Origin: Chlorops oryzae
Taxonomy: Eukaryota > Arthropoda > Insecta > Diptera > Chloropidae
NCBI GenBank assembly: GCA_020466095.1
Contig: CM035807.1
Location: forward strand, 34,848,039 to 34,912,038
Length of the DNA: 64,000 bases
Reading direction: 5' to 3'
In this document: positions 47,357-59,703 of the stretch, in pieces
How the letters are laid out: each line of letters begins with the position of its first letter
Numbering within the stretch: position 1 is the stretch's first letter
The notes under the pieces: generated by a model
The model's input: the letters and a program-made list of their open reading frames with translations, nothing else
What the model was told of the DNA's origin: nothing
Database searches by the model: none
Translations under genes and position numbers: made by a program

Positions 47357-47939
47357 CAGTGGCGGACGAAAGGCATTCGGTCCCCCTGTTGCTGAACGCA
47401 TATAAACGAGAATTTCTTAATTGAGTTTAAAGGGGAACGATTCATCGATAGATTTTTGTCGCAAATAAGCGGGGAACACATATACGCGGAGTGAATAAAT
47501 CCAGAGACCACTGTATACATCCTTAGTTCCCCCACCCTTGAATGAAACCAAAAGCACATTGCAATTACAGAAAAAAGAAGTTAATTTTTTGATGGCCCAA
47601 AATTGTCTCGAAAATGAAATGAAGAGCTTGCAAAACTGGCTTGAGGAGAGCCAGTCATTAGACAACGACGAACGAAAAAAATGCCAGGCGAGAGAGCAGA
47701 GGCCAGTTCTCTGGATATGGCAACGAAACATCGGATTGGTTACTTTGAAGCTCTGGACAGAATGTGCAGTGAATTACAGGAAAGGGCCAAAGGTTTTGAT
47801 GAGATAAACTAACTTTTCGGATTTCGAAAACCTGAATCCTTCAAAAACGTGGAAAATAAAGAATTTGAAAAAAATTTGGCTGATGAAATTTGGCCCAATG
47901 CAATGGCCAGTTCGGCCTTTTTCCTTAAATCCGCCACTG
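47357..47939 (+). mobile_element. Short hAT element with CAGTGGCGGA ends
   Basis: The ends CAGTGGCGGA and TCCGCCACTG are complementary, with loose further pairing. The flanking octamers GAGGTAGA (47349-47356) and GAAGTAGA (47940-47947) match at 7 of 8 positions, a hAT-type duplication. The 583-bp interior has + strand frames that may be transposase remnants, listed separately. It interrupts an unrecognised AT-rich sequence containing a 67-codon open frame (47192-47395). Confidence 0.82.
47538..47815 (+). pseudogene. Possible hAT transposase middle fragment, frameshifted
   Basis: One frame (47538-47735) gives a charged, helix-like stretch starting NETKSTLQLQKKEVNFLMAQ; a shifted frame (about 47731-47808) gives RIGYFEALDRMCSELQER and stops. 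In hAT transposases a segment between the second and third acidic catalytic residues often carries a Y-F..L-D..L-x-E-L-x-x-R-F motif before the C-terminal domain, so order and position would fit. No catalytic residues can be assigned and the similarity is by eye only. Confidence 0.35.
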
Positions 47940-48119
47940 GAAGTAGAGAAGTCAGTTCACCGTTTTTAAAAGCAGAATTTCCTTATTCCAAATTGGTAGG
48001 TTTATATGTTATTACTATTTTTTATAGGAAAATAAATGAATCTTACCACATAAGAATTATTTGTGCTCACACAGGAGTACATATAAATTTCGTCTAACAT
48101 GCCGTATGAATAACCATGC

Positions 48120-48863
48120 CATTTGTCCTTTTTTTCGCGGGATACTCCTTTTTTTCGGCATGCAAAAGTCTATCCCGTGAACGAGCTAAAAAACCTTTTT
48201 TTTTAGTCTTAGTAGTCCTATTTTCACCTTTTAAAAACCTTCTTTCTCCTTTTTCTCAAACAAAACACGTATCCCTCTAAACATTCAATGGTAAAAACCG
48301 AAAAGCTCACTGCGCAGTTCAGATTAATACATGTAAACGATGACAGCACTGACAATGGTGTACTTGTATCTCTAATTTCTGTATCGATACGTCAATATAG
48401 TTGAAATAAAGAACAATGAGGTCTTGAACGGAACCACTTAGGCAGTTGAATATTTTTCCATGGGAAATTTTGATGCGAGCTCCGAAATGGGAGGATCTAA
48501 CTGCTAACACTGATGCTAGCACTGGATAGGCTTGGATTGTTTGATGCAAATGGAAATGCCTCAAAAATACATGCACAATACGGAAGTGTTCAAATGTACT
48601 GCTGCCATGAAAAAATTAGAAAGTGGAGAGACGAAAGTGTTTCTATTTCGGATCGTTGGATAGAAATATTTAATAACACAGACCTGCAAAATTGAATTTT
48701 GTTTTTTCCCTTTTGAGTTGCAGTGGTGTTTCTATTAGCTTTTTGTGTGCTGAAAAACTGAAAAATATCAAAATAATTCAATCACGTCAGAGTTTCGAGA
48801 AAATCGCGTAAGAAATTTTTACTACCATTGCATTTTTAAAACTCATTTTTTTTTCAAATATTA
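48120..48863. other. AT-rich spacer with repeated CCTTTTTTTCG words
   Basis: TCCTTTTTTTCG occurs twice in 48126-48159, around GCGGGATACT, followed by runs of T. Open frames of 60-85 codons cover parts of 48319-48781 without a recognised domain. Confidence 0.4.
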
Positions 48864-49031
48864 GGGGTATTCACAAAGGCGTGGGAAAATAGGAAAGTGG
48901 GAAAATCGGAAAATTTTAACTGCTTAAAAAGTTGTGCAAGATACAAAAAAAATTTTAAAACATTTTTAAGAGTCGCAATTTTCCGATTTTCCGACCTACC
49001 AACGTTTTTAACACGCCTTTGTGAATACCCC
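48864..49031. mobile_element. 168-bp palindromic MITE flanked by TA
   Basis: The ends GGGGTATTCACAAAGGCGTG and its complement at 49012-49031 form a near-perfect inverted repeat, with TA outside each end (48862-48863 and 49032-49033). Inside, GGAAAATCGG/CCGATTTTCC words add further pairing. The terminal pattern GGnnTATTCAC is shared with the MITE at 19904-20032. Confidence 0.85.
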
Positions 49032-49435
49032 TATGGTTTAAAATATTTCAAAATTTTTAAATTTTTTTGTGTACTTAAAACATCGTTATTTAATATGACA
49101 TCAAGAATAACTTACAAAATGTTAAAAGAATGGAGTAAAATGTCGCTCAAGGTCGAAAATTGGAAAATTTTATGAAAGAAATTTATTTTTTTTGGACTTT
49201 GAATAAACATAACTCACCCATTAGCAGTCCCCTTTCCAAAAACGATATTTTAAATTGTTGGCCAATCAATTTTGTGTATATGTATTAAATCTCAGATTTG
49301 CAGCACAAATCATTTTCGCGATATAAAGGTATTTCTACAGCCATTCAATTCGGAGATTCGTATACATAACACATATATAACTATATTTATATGTCACTCA
49401 GGAGCCGTTTCCATTTTTAGTCTATTCAACACGGT

Positions 49436-49523
49436 CTAAGGTACCTACCATGGTCTTGGGTATCCACCATGGTCTTGGGTACCCACCAAAATGAGCATTT
49501 TGCACTGAGGTACTCACCAAAAG
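49436..49523 (+). repeat. 19-bp tandem repeat, three adjacent copies plus one
   Basis: CTAAGGTACCTACCATGGT, CTTGGGTATCCACCATGGT and CTTGGGTACCCACCAAAAT run head to tail; after 12 bases comes CTGAGGTACTCACCAAAAG (49505-49523). The core GGTA(C/T)(C/T)(T/C)ACCA is kept in all four. Confidence 0.75.
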
Positions 49524-49849
49524 TATTTCTCTCTCGCTCTTCATTTGCATTGTTATATATGACATAACATTACACAAGTTGGAAATGAAAAATGCATTTG
49601 TTTTTTTCGTTTGAAAAAGAAAAACTTACTAGATTGATTTGAATTATAAATATATTTGGAAACTTGTAAAAAAGAATTATTTTTTCTTTTTAAACATTTT
49701 TTGAATTCGGCCGGTTTAGGAGCAAGGGCGATATACTGAAGAAAGGATTGCTAAAAAGGATTCTGCAAGAACACGTCTCATGAACCGTAAAAGCGGTTTT
49801 CAGCGCCCTCCATCTATTCAATCCTCCACCTTGAGAGTCACAAGAATGA

Positions 49850-50260
49850 CATTATAATTTATTACAGTAAATTCAAAAAAACTTCGATATCTTTGAAACT
49901 GCATCAGTACTTTTCAACATTTTCATAAAAAATTTTGAAGCCTTCTTTTCGAGACTCCCAAATTTTTACAAAAAGTGCAATTGATGATACCGAAATAACC
50001 AATTAGTAAAGTTGACACAGACCTTGGATGTTTTTCAAATAGTTCCTCCAAATTCCTTAAAAAAAAAAACATTGCCTATAGACAAGGCTTCACTAAAAAC
50101 TCACAATATCTCATAGAGCAGAATTTTTGGGAAAATCCTTGACGTACAACCTCTAAACCAATTGCAAAAAATCTGAAAAAATTCTCAAAAATACTTCAAC
50201 CCATCATTTTTGTAAAAAAGAATGTTTAGAAAAACCTTCTATTTTGGGAAACCTTAATAA
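49850..50260 (+). repeat. Dispersed AT-rich repeat, copy 2 (copy 1 at 17160-17680)
   Basis: Contains the same ordered words as copy 1, beginning TTTGAAACTGCATCAGTAC and ending ACCCATCA followed by AATGTTTAGA. Same orientation; about 32 kb apart; diverged. Confidence 0.6.
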
Positions 50261-52641
50261 ACATATTTAAATCTCTTTTAATACCTATTAATTTATATAG
50301 GAAAACATTGTTGAGGCCCAAATAAGTAGCCAGCTCAAATCAAAGTCGACCTAAGGACGGCATGAGTACTACGTACTTACCTAGCATAAGACTGACCCGA
50401 GAGTTCCTCATTCTCATGAACGGGAGAACAACTTCCTCTTTGGTAATATAATATTTTACTCTTTATTTAATATCTCAACAATAAATACAATCCAATACAA
50501 TATAAGTATATATATATATATGTATATTATATATTATATGCAAAATACACGCATAAAATTGTGTACTATTAACTACAATTTTTAATAATTTCTTTTTTTT
50601 GTTTGTTTTTTTCAAAATACGTAATTATTATTTTCTTTAATATTCTCTTGTTCAATTATTTCATACGTTTTTCTTGTTTGCAATTCAAAAAAGGTGAATG
50701 AAATTCTTACGACCTAAAAATATAAGCGAGGCTCAAAATATTAATTCAACAAAAGACAAAACTTTAATAACTCCGTTGAGGGAGTCGTGTAAGCCACAAA
50801 ATACGAAATTCATATTCCATCAACTTAGGATAAAAGGTACTTTCGAAAGTTTAAAGTCAAAATTAGTAAAACAAGTGTCAGTCGGTTCTAAAAACGTTTT
50901 AAAACGATATTTAGGATATGTCAATTTCGAATTTATTTTGTTCTTGCATATGGAAAAGCGCTCAATATCCAATAGGAAATAAAAAGCCGGAAAAGCAGAT
51001 CTTAAAAGATTCGAGTTCGTTTTTCTTGCAGTAACAATTCAACTGGCGATTTTCTCGAGTGGATGAACGGAAAAATAAGCTAAGTCTGACGGTACCTTTT
51101 GTATTATGAAGAGAATTGCACAAAACGGGGCTTAGGACCGTTGCTTATGGTAATGGAGCCCAAACAGCCAGGTTTTGTGACAAACTGCTAGAGATCTCCG
51201 CTAAGAAATTACCAACGGGCTAGAAACGAATTCTGAAAGCTATTCTGAAACATCCAACAGTCAAAGGGAAAAATTTACTTCATTGGCTCAGTTTCTCAAG
51301 ACCCTTTGAGAGCGATATGTGCAGACCGAGGGAAATTATCTAAGAACCTTACCACTTTTTAGGAAATTTTATACTTTTTAGAAGAGTTTTGGAAAAAAGC
51401 AACCAAGTGTAGAACTTCAGGGACCACTGGAATCTGGTTTACCAGGGCCGAGATTTTTACCTATGCTCATTTGGCTTGCTCAAATTGCTTCCACTGATTA
51501 CATCCGAAGAAGCTTTTTTCTTGAGGAAATTTTTACCTTTTCGGTTGACAGCCGACTATCCAGATTCTCATTTTTTCGGAAGACACTTTCAAAATCTCTT
51601 AGACTGTGTCGAAAGGGACTCAAAAAAAGATGCTCCACTGGATATCCGCACTGACTCGTTTTGATCATGTTCCAAACGTGGTCATTCGCAGCTCCAATTA
51701 TTGAGAATATGCGAGAAGCAAGGCTACGCTGATATAGATTCGTCCTGAGAGCAGATGAGGACAGCTTGACAAAAAAAGCCAAACACTTTACAAATACAAG
51801 TGTGGCTGTATGACTTCCCTCGGATGGTGCATATTACAGAACGCAATGAAAGAACTGCTCGCGATTTGTGGACCCCGGCATAAACCGGACTACTTGAAAA
51901 CGCAAGACAAAGAAGAGGACACAAAAAAGCTTCCTCCGACTAAGAGGATGTACACCAACCATGCTATCAACTTCTTTGAAACATTTCGCTCCCGCTGTTC
52001 GGGTGAAGGATATTTCTTGCTGTCGTTCCAAAATGGATTAATTCAACGTTTTCTAAAGTCTCAATAATATTGCGGTGATATAAAAGAGAATAGGAATTTT
52101 GTAAATAAAATTTTTTAAATAATATTTGAGTATGTTTGGATATGCGTTAAGTTAAGTAAAGTCGAAATAAATCCCATCACGAGAAACTCAGTGAATTATA
52201 AAAATGAATTATTTGCATGTCTTTTAAACAATCGATTTTCCTTCATAAAATTACATCCTTATTGCAGAGGATTAATCCTTTCTCAAATTTTTTTTTTTTT
52301 TTTTTTTTTTTAGATAGAAGAAAATGGCTTAAGAGCTAGCTATATCGACTTGCGTTCAAAATTATATTCGCAGTGTTCTAGTGACTAAAGACTAGGTCTT
52401 TCAAAATTATCATTAATATTTACTTTTTCTTTGAATTTTTAATCGAATGTCATTATTAATTGTTTTTAATTTATATATAACTGTATATATGTATAGCTAC
52501 AATATATAATGTCAAAGTAAGTCTAATAAATCTCTTAAACATATGTCGTTGTTATTGAAGTGCCTTAAACAATATACTAAGGGTTCCGCATGAGTGTTTT
52601 ATTGTATATGTATGTATATGTATCGGTCTTGTGTGTATATA
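50261..52641. other. AT-rich DNA with possible decayed coding sequence
   Basis: Between about 50700 and 52070 the + strand has several adjacent frames (50698-50982, 51463-51664, 51810-52067) of less biased composition than the surroundings, and AATAAA follows at about 52105. The frames do not join through good splice sites and I recognise no domain, so an old retrogene or transposon relic is possible but unproven. A 24-base T run lies at 52288-52311. Confidence 0.3.
52288..52311. repeat. Poly-T tract (24 bases)
   Basis: Uninterrupted T run; similar but shorter runs occur near 53931-53948, 59514-59534 and 60005-60019 (A). Confidence 0.85.
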
Positions 52642-53103
52642 CCCTGTAGGAATTGGAACTAGTGCCGTACTAGTACTTTACTAGTGCAAAAGCCACCAGT
52701 ACTAGTTCTTTTCTTTTCCCCTGTCCATATAAAATTCTGTCGAAAATCAGTTTAACATCTGCACAGGAAAGCACTAGTACAGTATGTACCAGAATTATTC
52801 TAGTACTTTTTGATCCAATTGAGTAAATTTGCACCAGTTAAATACTAGTGATGTTTACGGGAAAAATGTAACAGAATCGTTGATTTTTTTTTTCTGTAAA
52901 TAATGGAAATAAATATTTATAATAAAAGAAAACCATTCGGTTGTGTATTAATTATTTATTTATAACGCCTCAATTATTGAAATTATTCCACTGATCACTA
53001 GTATAGTTATAGTGAAAACTTACCCAAACATTGCACTAGTTCTTTTAGTACTGGTAAAAGTACTAGTTCTTTTAGGCAAATTGCCCAACAGCTTTCTACA
53101 GGG
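52642..53103. mobile_element. TA-flanked element studded with ACTAGT
   Basis: The ends CCCTGTAG and CTACAGGG are complementary and lie between TA dinucleotides (52640-52641 and 53104-53105). The palindrome ACTAGT occurs nine times, clustered in both subterminal regions, often as GTACTAGTTC or its variants, leaving the AT-rich middle almost free of it. Such arrays resemble transposase-binding sites. The longer flanking octamers agree only weakly, so the superfamily is not decided. Confidence 0.65.
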
Positions 53104-56100
53104 TATGTATGCACGTGTTTATGTAGGTAAACTACTAAACTGATGATAAGTTTTTCTAAAATTTCGCATTATATTTTGTATAACTTAGATTTCCGTCATT
53201 CGAAATATATATGTGTATAGCTCATTGTTTACTCGTTATTTATTTATATATTTATTTAAATTTCTTTTCGATAAACATTAAACGTCCTTAAATTCTACTA
53301 CACGATTTTCTTTCTTCTCTTTAAATTTTTAATATGTATGTCACGAGCATTGGTTAAGACTTGCGCTCTCTTAATATTGTTTACGAGTATGCTGCGGAGG
53401 CGTGTGAAAAAATTTTTTCGTAATCGTAAAAGTAAACGAAAATTCGAAATATACATATATATGCTTTTTTTTTAAATTACTTAATTCAATTAACATTTTA
53501 TTGATTGCTTTCTGTTGAGTATTTTCTAAATTAATTTTCAATAAATTTTTCTTTTCATTTTAATTTCGCTTTTGCCTTGCTTTGTTATTAATTATTGTGC
53601 AGTTTCTTTTCTAAAATCAAAAACACTTCAAACGATTTAAAATTATTTTTTTCTAATTACTTTTTTAAATTTTTTTTTCATTTTTCAAATTATAGCTTCG
53701 CCATTTTACGAGATTTTGAAACCGCATTCCGAAATTTATTTTTGAATTAAATTAATTTTTTTTTTGGTTATATTAATTGTGTGTGTTTTAAGAGACGCCT
53801 TAAAAAAGATTTCTTAATGGGCAATTTTTGAAAGCATCGCTAAGGCGTTTTTTCAATTTGGCTGAAAGTACAGAGAGTACAAATAAATTTTGTGTTAGAG
53901 AAATAAAATGAATAGAATTCCTTTGAAGGATTTTTTTTTTTTTTTTTTCAAATAAGCTTGATGTAAGAAAGTATTGAAATATAACAAAACGAAGCGTAAA
54001 AGGAGTTCAATGGAGCTACAGAGCAAAGTTATTCTCAAGGTAAGGCTGACGCTCACATTAACCCTATAAGGAAAAGAGAATTGAATATCTATAGAAAGCA
54101 GAAATATTACCCACAAAATGGAATTTGCTTTGTAGATGAAGACCAGACAAAGGACATCGTAGTCCTAGGTGACAGTTAACACAATCAACTAAGCTGGCTC
54201 TTAAAATGGTTAAACGATGAGCATTTTGTCTTCAATGGGCAATGACAAATTACATCGGACCTAAAAATGATAAGAATTTATTGATTTTTAATTACTTCTC
54301 GAAAATATTTGAGCTTGACACACCCACAGTGCACTGTGGGAATTCGTCATGACTTCGAATATGTGAATTTTGAGAACGATTATAAGAAGCTACCGAGATT
54401 AAGGGAAGAATTTTTCCTTCTTCATAAGCTGATACAGTGTGCTATGTCTGAAAGATCAGTCTCAACACAATTCACTTCTTACACAGGGTGATACGTCCAA
54501 TCTACAAAGGCCTTGAATTAGGGGGTGGCAAGCTAGGCAAGCCCCATTAGTGCCATCATACGGGCGATAAATATTGTTTTTGCCCAGAGTTGCGAAAAAG
54601 CTGGATCGGCCCCTAAAGCTACAAAATGATGATAAAGTGTCATCTTTGAAATGAAATCGAAAGATTATCTTATCCAAAATTGAAGAGAAAAGGGCACATG
54701 ACCTCCCGGCAATCGAAGTTTGAGAGCAGTATGTGTACATTTGTAACCAGCCGGAGAGTAGTTTGGGAAACACTCCAGAGCTACTACTATTGATGGTAAG
54801 GATGTTCAATATGAAGGGAGTAAAAAATGGAGTATGTTTTATTATTTTTACAAATATTCAAACTACTCACATTAATTTAATGAAATCTTTGAGAATTCTG
54901 GTTTCACGTCATTAAGATTTTCCGATAATATTAAGCAACTCCAAGAACTTCTCAAAGAAAGACAAGGCATGAAGAATCTAACCAAAACTGACCCCGAATA
55001 GATCAAAGGCAGTCAAGTATTGGAAAAAAAAAAAAAAAATTGAGATACGTAGTAAGAACATAAAAAGGCAACCCATAAAGAAGAGAACAAATGATCTGAA
55101 GGTTTGACTGAAAGCCAAAAGATGAAACATAAAGACAGTTTAATTAGCCTGAATTTTCCAAATTGTATCATTGCTCGATTGTGACAAAATGTTGTTCGAT
55201 TGTTTGAAAATGTCAGAATTCAATTTCTTCTTGCTAAATGAATCCTTAAAAGCTATGGTTGTCTTCTCTTACCTAATGCCATCGATCTTAAGTGAGTTCA
55301 AAGAAGCGATAAGACTTAAGTAAGGGGGATGTGCTGAGTTATGAGAGCTTTTATGTGAGTGCAGAGTGCTAGTCCTAATTAATCTAGCTTGCAGTACAAT
55401 CCGAGATTAATGATGTATGGTGCAGGTTAGTATATAACATGTAATTAGCAATAAGAGTTTTAATTCATATGTACGTAGTATTTGAATAGTTATGCTAGTA
55501 TGCTGTGCCGACAATTCTTACGTATCGTATTGTAAGTGAGTGTGTATGTGTGTTTGTGTGTTCGCAAAATATCAAGTATCACATCAAATAAAATACCATA
55601 GACACCGATGTTTATGTACAGCTGTGTTCGACTTAATTTTCATTGTAATTTTTCATTTGCCGCTTGCGCCACTAAATACACATTCTCTAAATAACTGCTA
55701 TTTAATTTTTGACCGCATACCTACCTATATATATGTATTCATATATAGACATTTAAAGGAATTTGTTACGTATGTAATTCCAAAGTGAGCCACAACCTGC
55801 GGGAGAATATATCAAAAAGTATAAAAGAACATACGTTGACTTACCTTAATAAAATATGCAAACAAATACACAAATAAACATGATCTTATATTTATACATA
55901 TATAGTATATTATATATATCGATATAGAGGAATATATTACATACATTGAAAGATATCTTGCTCATTCGACAGCGATGCATTTAGTAGAAGAAAGAGACAG
56001 ACAGACAGATATAGTGAGTGAGTGAGTGATAGTTTAATTAAAATTTGTTCCATCGACATTCCATTCCTATGGACACTATAAGCTTTTAAGGAAGAACACG

Positions 56101-57319
56101 GGAATCAAGCCACAATAAAACCAAAAAAGAAAAAAAAAAATAAATAAATAAATTAAAAGCTGAGACATTCAATTCCGAAAGACTAACATACACTGCTGAA
56201 GACAAGTGTGTATGTATGTTAAGAGTACTGAGTTTTCTGGACAGCTGAGGGCATCGAATCGAATTTAATCGAAATAAAAGAGCAATGTCCTTTGTTGTTT
56301 CAAATACATTTATTTAAGTTTCAAAGTAACAATAATTCTTCAACATTTTTTTTTTTTCATGAATGTAGCAATTACATTTTTTTTCTTGTTGTTGTATATA
56401 ACATCATTTTATTAATTTTAAATATTTTTTATTTTTTTTGTTAATATTTTATTAACTATGCTCTCACCTTAAACGCCTTTTCTTTTTTTCATCAAATTCA
56501 TTTCGAAATTAAATAATGCATTTCAATTTTCCTAAATTTGCTAAACTCTTTTTCTTTTCGTCTCATATATATGTATATGTGTGTATATATGAATGTATAT
56601 TTAAACTTTATTTGTTAATACATATAATGTTTCTCTTCTCTCAGTAATATTAATTTATTTTATTTCATTTGAATTCATTTTGTTTCACTCAACTTTGGAA
56701 CAATACGAAAGGCAATTAGAAAAACCATCAATCAATTAAAATTTTCCTTTATTATTTAAATAATAATGAACGTTTAATGAACATTTATATTGGAACCTGG
56801 TTTTTTTTTTCTTTTATTGAAAGAGTTTCTATTGTTTGTAATAAATTTGGAAAATGTTTTATTTCGTTTAATGAATTTTTGCTTTAACACATTTGAGATG
56901 AAAGGCCAATTTATAGCTGGAAGTTTTTTTTAGAAAAGGGCATTTGAGGAATTTCGCAATTGATAGTTGGAAATTAAACAAGTTTTCTCTCTCACAACAA
57001 ATTTGTTACTTTGAACGTGAACTTTAATGCAAAAATGAATACAGTTGTGTTCAATGTAATAGGATTGATGATGAACATATCAAACAAAGCAGACAATTCT
57101 GTGTGAATTGTGACGATTTTTGATAATCCTTTTTTTTTTTTTACTGAACACAGCTGTAAGTATTTATAGATTTTAAAATAACTGAGTACTAAGGACATGC
57201 ATTTGAGTTTAGTTTCACTTAAGTTCTTCATTGAACTAAACATATTTCTGTCTCATCAATATCAATTCTGAAGTTTCACAAAAAGAGGCAAGACGAAACA
57301 GGCTCAAACGTATCGCATA
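53104..57319. other. Very AT-rich DNA, no gene seen
   Basis: Rich in TATATGTATGTATA and homopolymer stretches resembling a long intron or 3' UTR, with no strand evidence. A 115-codon minus frame (54462-54809) has no recognised domain. The CACAGTGCACTGTG palindrome at about 54324-54338 is the only notable short motif. Confidence 0.45.
55994..56029. repeat. (GACA)n-(GTGA)n compound microsatellite
   Basis: GACAGACAGACAGA followed by TATA and GTGAGTGAGTGAGTGA. Confidence 0.8.
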
Positions 57320-57646
57320 TCGTCGGCTTAGATATAAAAACTCGAGTTTAAATATGCCCAAATGACGCACAAAATTCGCGCCCAAATCGAGCCCAAATGA
57401 AGCCCAAAATTCAATACGCGTCCATAGTACGCCCAAACACAAAACGTGCGTTGAATGATTTCTTCTGAAATTTTGGGCGTGCAAATTAAATACCCACAAA
57501 TATTTTGACTCGGGAAATATCGGAAAATGAACCAACTATATTTTGGATTTTTTTGTATGATGAAAATGTAAATTTGAAGCAGTTTTGTGTCTGCCCTGTA
57601 GAATTTTTCAAACGTCAGATAGCAGGTTGACACTCTAAGCCGACGA
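57320..57646. mobile_element. TA-flanked MITE with repeated GCCCAAA words
   Basis: TCGTCGGCTTAGA (57320-57332) and TCTAAGCCGACGA (57634-57646) are perfect complements with TA outside each. The interior has at least five GCCCAAA copies on the + strand (about 57355-57437) and one TTTGGGC on the other, again suggesting protein-binding sites. Open frames of about 100 codons on the minus strand run through it but owe their length to this repeat. Confidence 0.75.
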
Positions 57647-58946
57647 TATACCGAATCACAACAGGCGAACGAAGAGTGTAGAGTGCAAAGGGACTTCAAC
57701 ACGCTTTCGAGTTCTCACTGACAGAGCTTACACTGACAGAAAAATTCAGATGGATTTACACACGAAATTTCCAATAATTTTTACATCAAGTACTCATTCA
57801 AATAGGGTGAGTAAATGCCATCTTAATAACAACGAACAACGACTCATCTAAATTGGATGGTGTTAGTTCTAAGCTATGCTGGTGCCCTAAGACCATTTGG
57901 CCCAAACGGAAAAATTTGTCAGCACAATATCTGAAGAATGATGAAATATCAGGAATGCTCATGGAATCGAATCCCCATAAAAAAAATTCAAAATCGCTGA
58001 TTACATTAATTTCGAATTTTTTTTTTTTAAATTCGATTTCGATTTCTAGGGAATGCCTGTATATATATACTTTTTATGGATAAGGCGGCATATAATTCTG
58101 TTTCTTAAAGATCCTCTGTTCCAGTTCTTATATCTACCATATGGGTATTTTTTTATTTAAAAAACACCTACGAAAAAATGGATCTCGAAGCATTTAGTGC
58201 CACATTTTTTAAAAGTAACAGCACATAAGGCCTTCCTAGACCACCTCCAATGAAAACTTAAGGCTTAGAGCAACCCGTTTAGAAAAAGAGAGCAGGTTTA
58301 GGGCTTAAAATCGGACTTAAGATCAAACAGATTCGAAGAGTTTTTCTAGAGAAAAGGTATTGCAGTGGAACTAATAGACTTTTGATATGGTTCTACGTAC
58401 GTATAAATTGGATAAAAATTTTTTCAGCAACAAAGTTTCAATTGACACCTAAATATTACAGTAAAAAGGACAATAAATATCAAATAGAATAGATCAGGAC
58501 TTGTAGGAATATCTATGGAAAAAACGGAATTGCTATTGAGTTTATTACTTTAAAGCATTTTCCTTTGTAGTTGTATTTCGTGTTTTGTTTTTTATTTATT
58601 TATTTTTGTGTTCGATTACTGTTGAAATAGCAGATCTCTGAATTCAAATTACGCCACTGATTTATTACTTAGACATTGAGACGGTTATTTTTAAACAAAT
58701 AAACTAGAGCTAATTACTGTATGCAAACAGCTAAAGCGTTTTCTTTTTTTTTTTTTTAATATTTATATTATTTATAAATATTTCAACATTTGAGAACAAC
58801 TATGAAAACAAATACTTCTTAGAAAGGAGCAACAAATATTCAAGAGCATAGCCATAAGAGTTTTCTTGTGTTTGGTTTTTTGGTATTGTTTTTGTTTTGT
58901 GGGTGTTTAGTATACTGTTTACACTGTCCTTAATTATACATCTATT

Positions 58947-58983
58947 CATATATATATATATATATATGTATGTATATATATAT
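58947..58983. repeat. (TA)n microsatellite
   Basis: (TA)n interrupted by GTATG; similar shorter tracts at about 59057-59080 and 59780-59805. Confidence 0.85.
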
Positions 58984-59685
58984 AAATATGTAAATGTAGT
59001 TTATATAAAGACACACAGTACGAGTATTGAAATAGGTACATCAGAACGAAAATAAATATATATTGTATGTATATATATGTATGTAAATATCTCAAACAAT
59101 GAAAGTAGCGCACAAAAAACAGCAAGAGAAACGTTCAATTTACATATATCGATAGATTTCGGAATAAAAACACCATTTATGTAAGTAATACGGTAATTAC
59201 AATAATAACAGACACACACACATATAGATTATTTATTTCGTTATTCTCTTGGATCGAAGCTTAGTTATTGCTATGTAACACGTTTTGTAATATGTAATAC
59301 ACATACACATACTTATTGAACTGTATGCGGTTTGCATGCCAATGTTATGCGTATATCGGTTGCTGCCACTGTTCTGTTGTTCTTGTTGTTGTTTTTTGTT
59401 TCATTTAATACTAGTTTTTCTTAGTTTTATGTTGTTTAAAATTCAATAAAAAGAAATTCTTTGTTTTTGTTGTCAATTTATGCACTTTTGGCATTTGTTT
59501 TTTTTTAATATAATTTTTTTTTTTTTTTTTTTTTGGTTGATAATTATTGGTGATGTTTTTGTTGATGATGAGTTCATGTTGTTGCGATTTAATATATATA
59601 AAGTTGAGAAAATTTGAAGTAGATTTGTTGTAAGTTGTTATTTTTTTAAGTTTTTTTTTGGTTTTGTTCAAGCGAAAAGAGAAAA

Positions 59686-59703
59686 AGAGAGAGAGAGAGA
59701 GAG
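59686..59703. repeat. Short (GA)n tract
   Basis: About eight GA units followed by GCGAAAGAGAAGAGAAAAG. Confidence 0.7.

Noticed and set aside
49436..49523. CRISPR-like direct repeats
   Set aside because: Units are contiguous without spacers and the sequence is eukaryotic.
57735..57822. Worn MITE with CTGACAGAAAAA end
   Set aside because: Only a 12-base inverted pair is visible and no outer boundaries; not enough to call an element.
58641..58670. Solo hAT end TACGCCACTG
   Set aside because: No partner end or 8-bp duplication could be found; ten bases can occur by chance.
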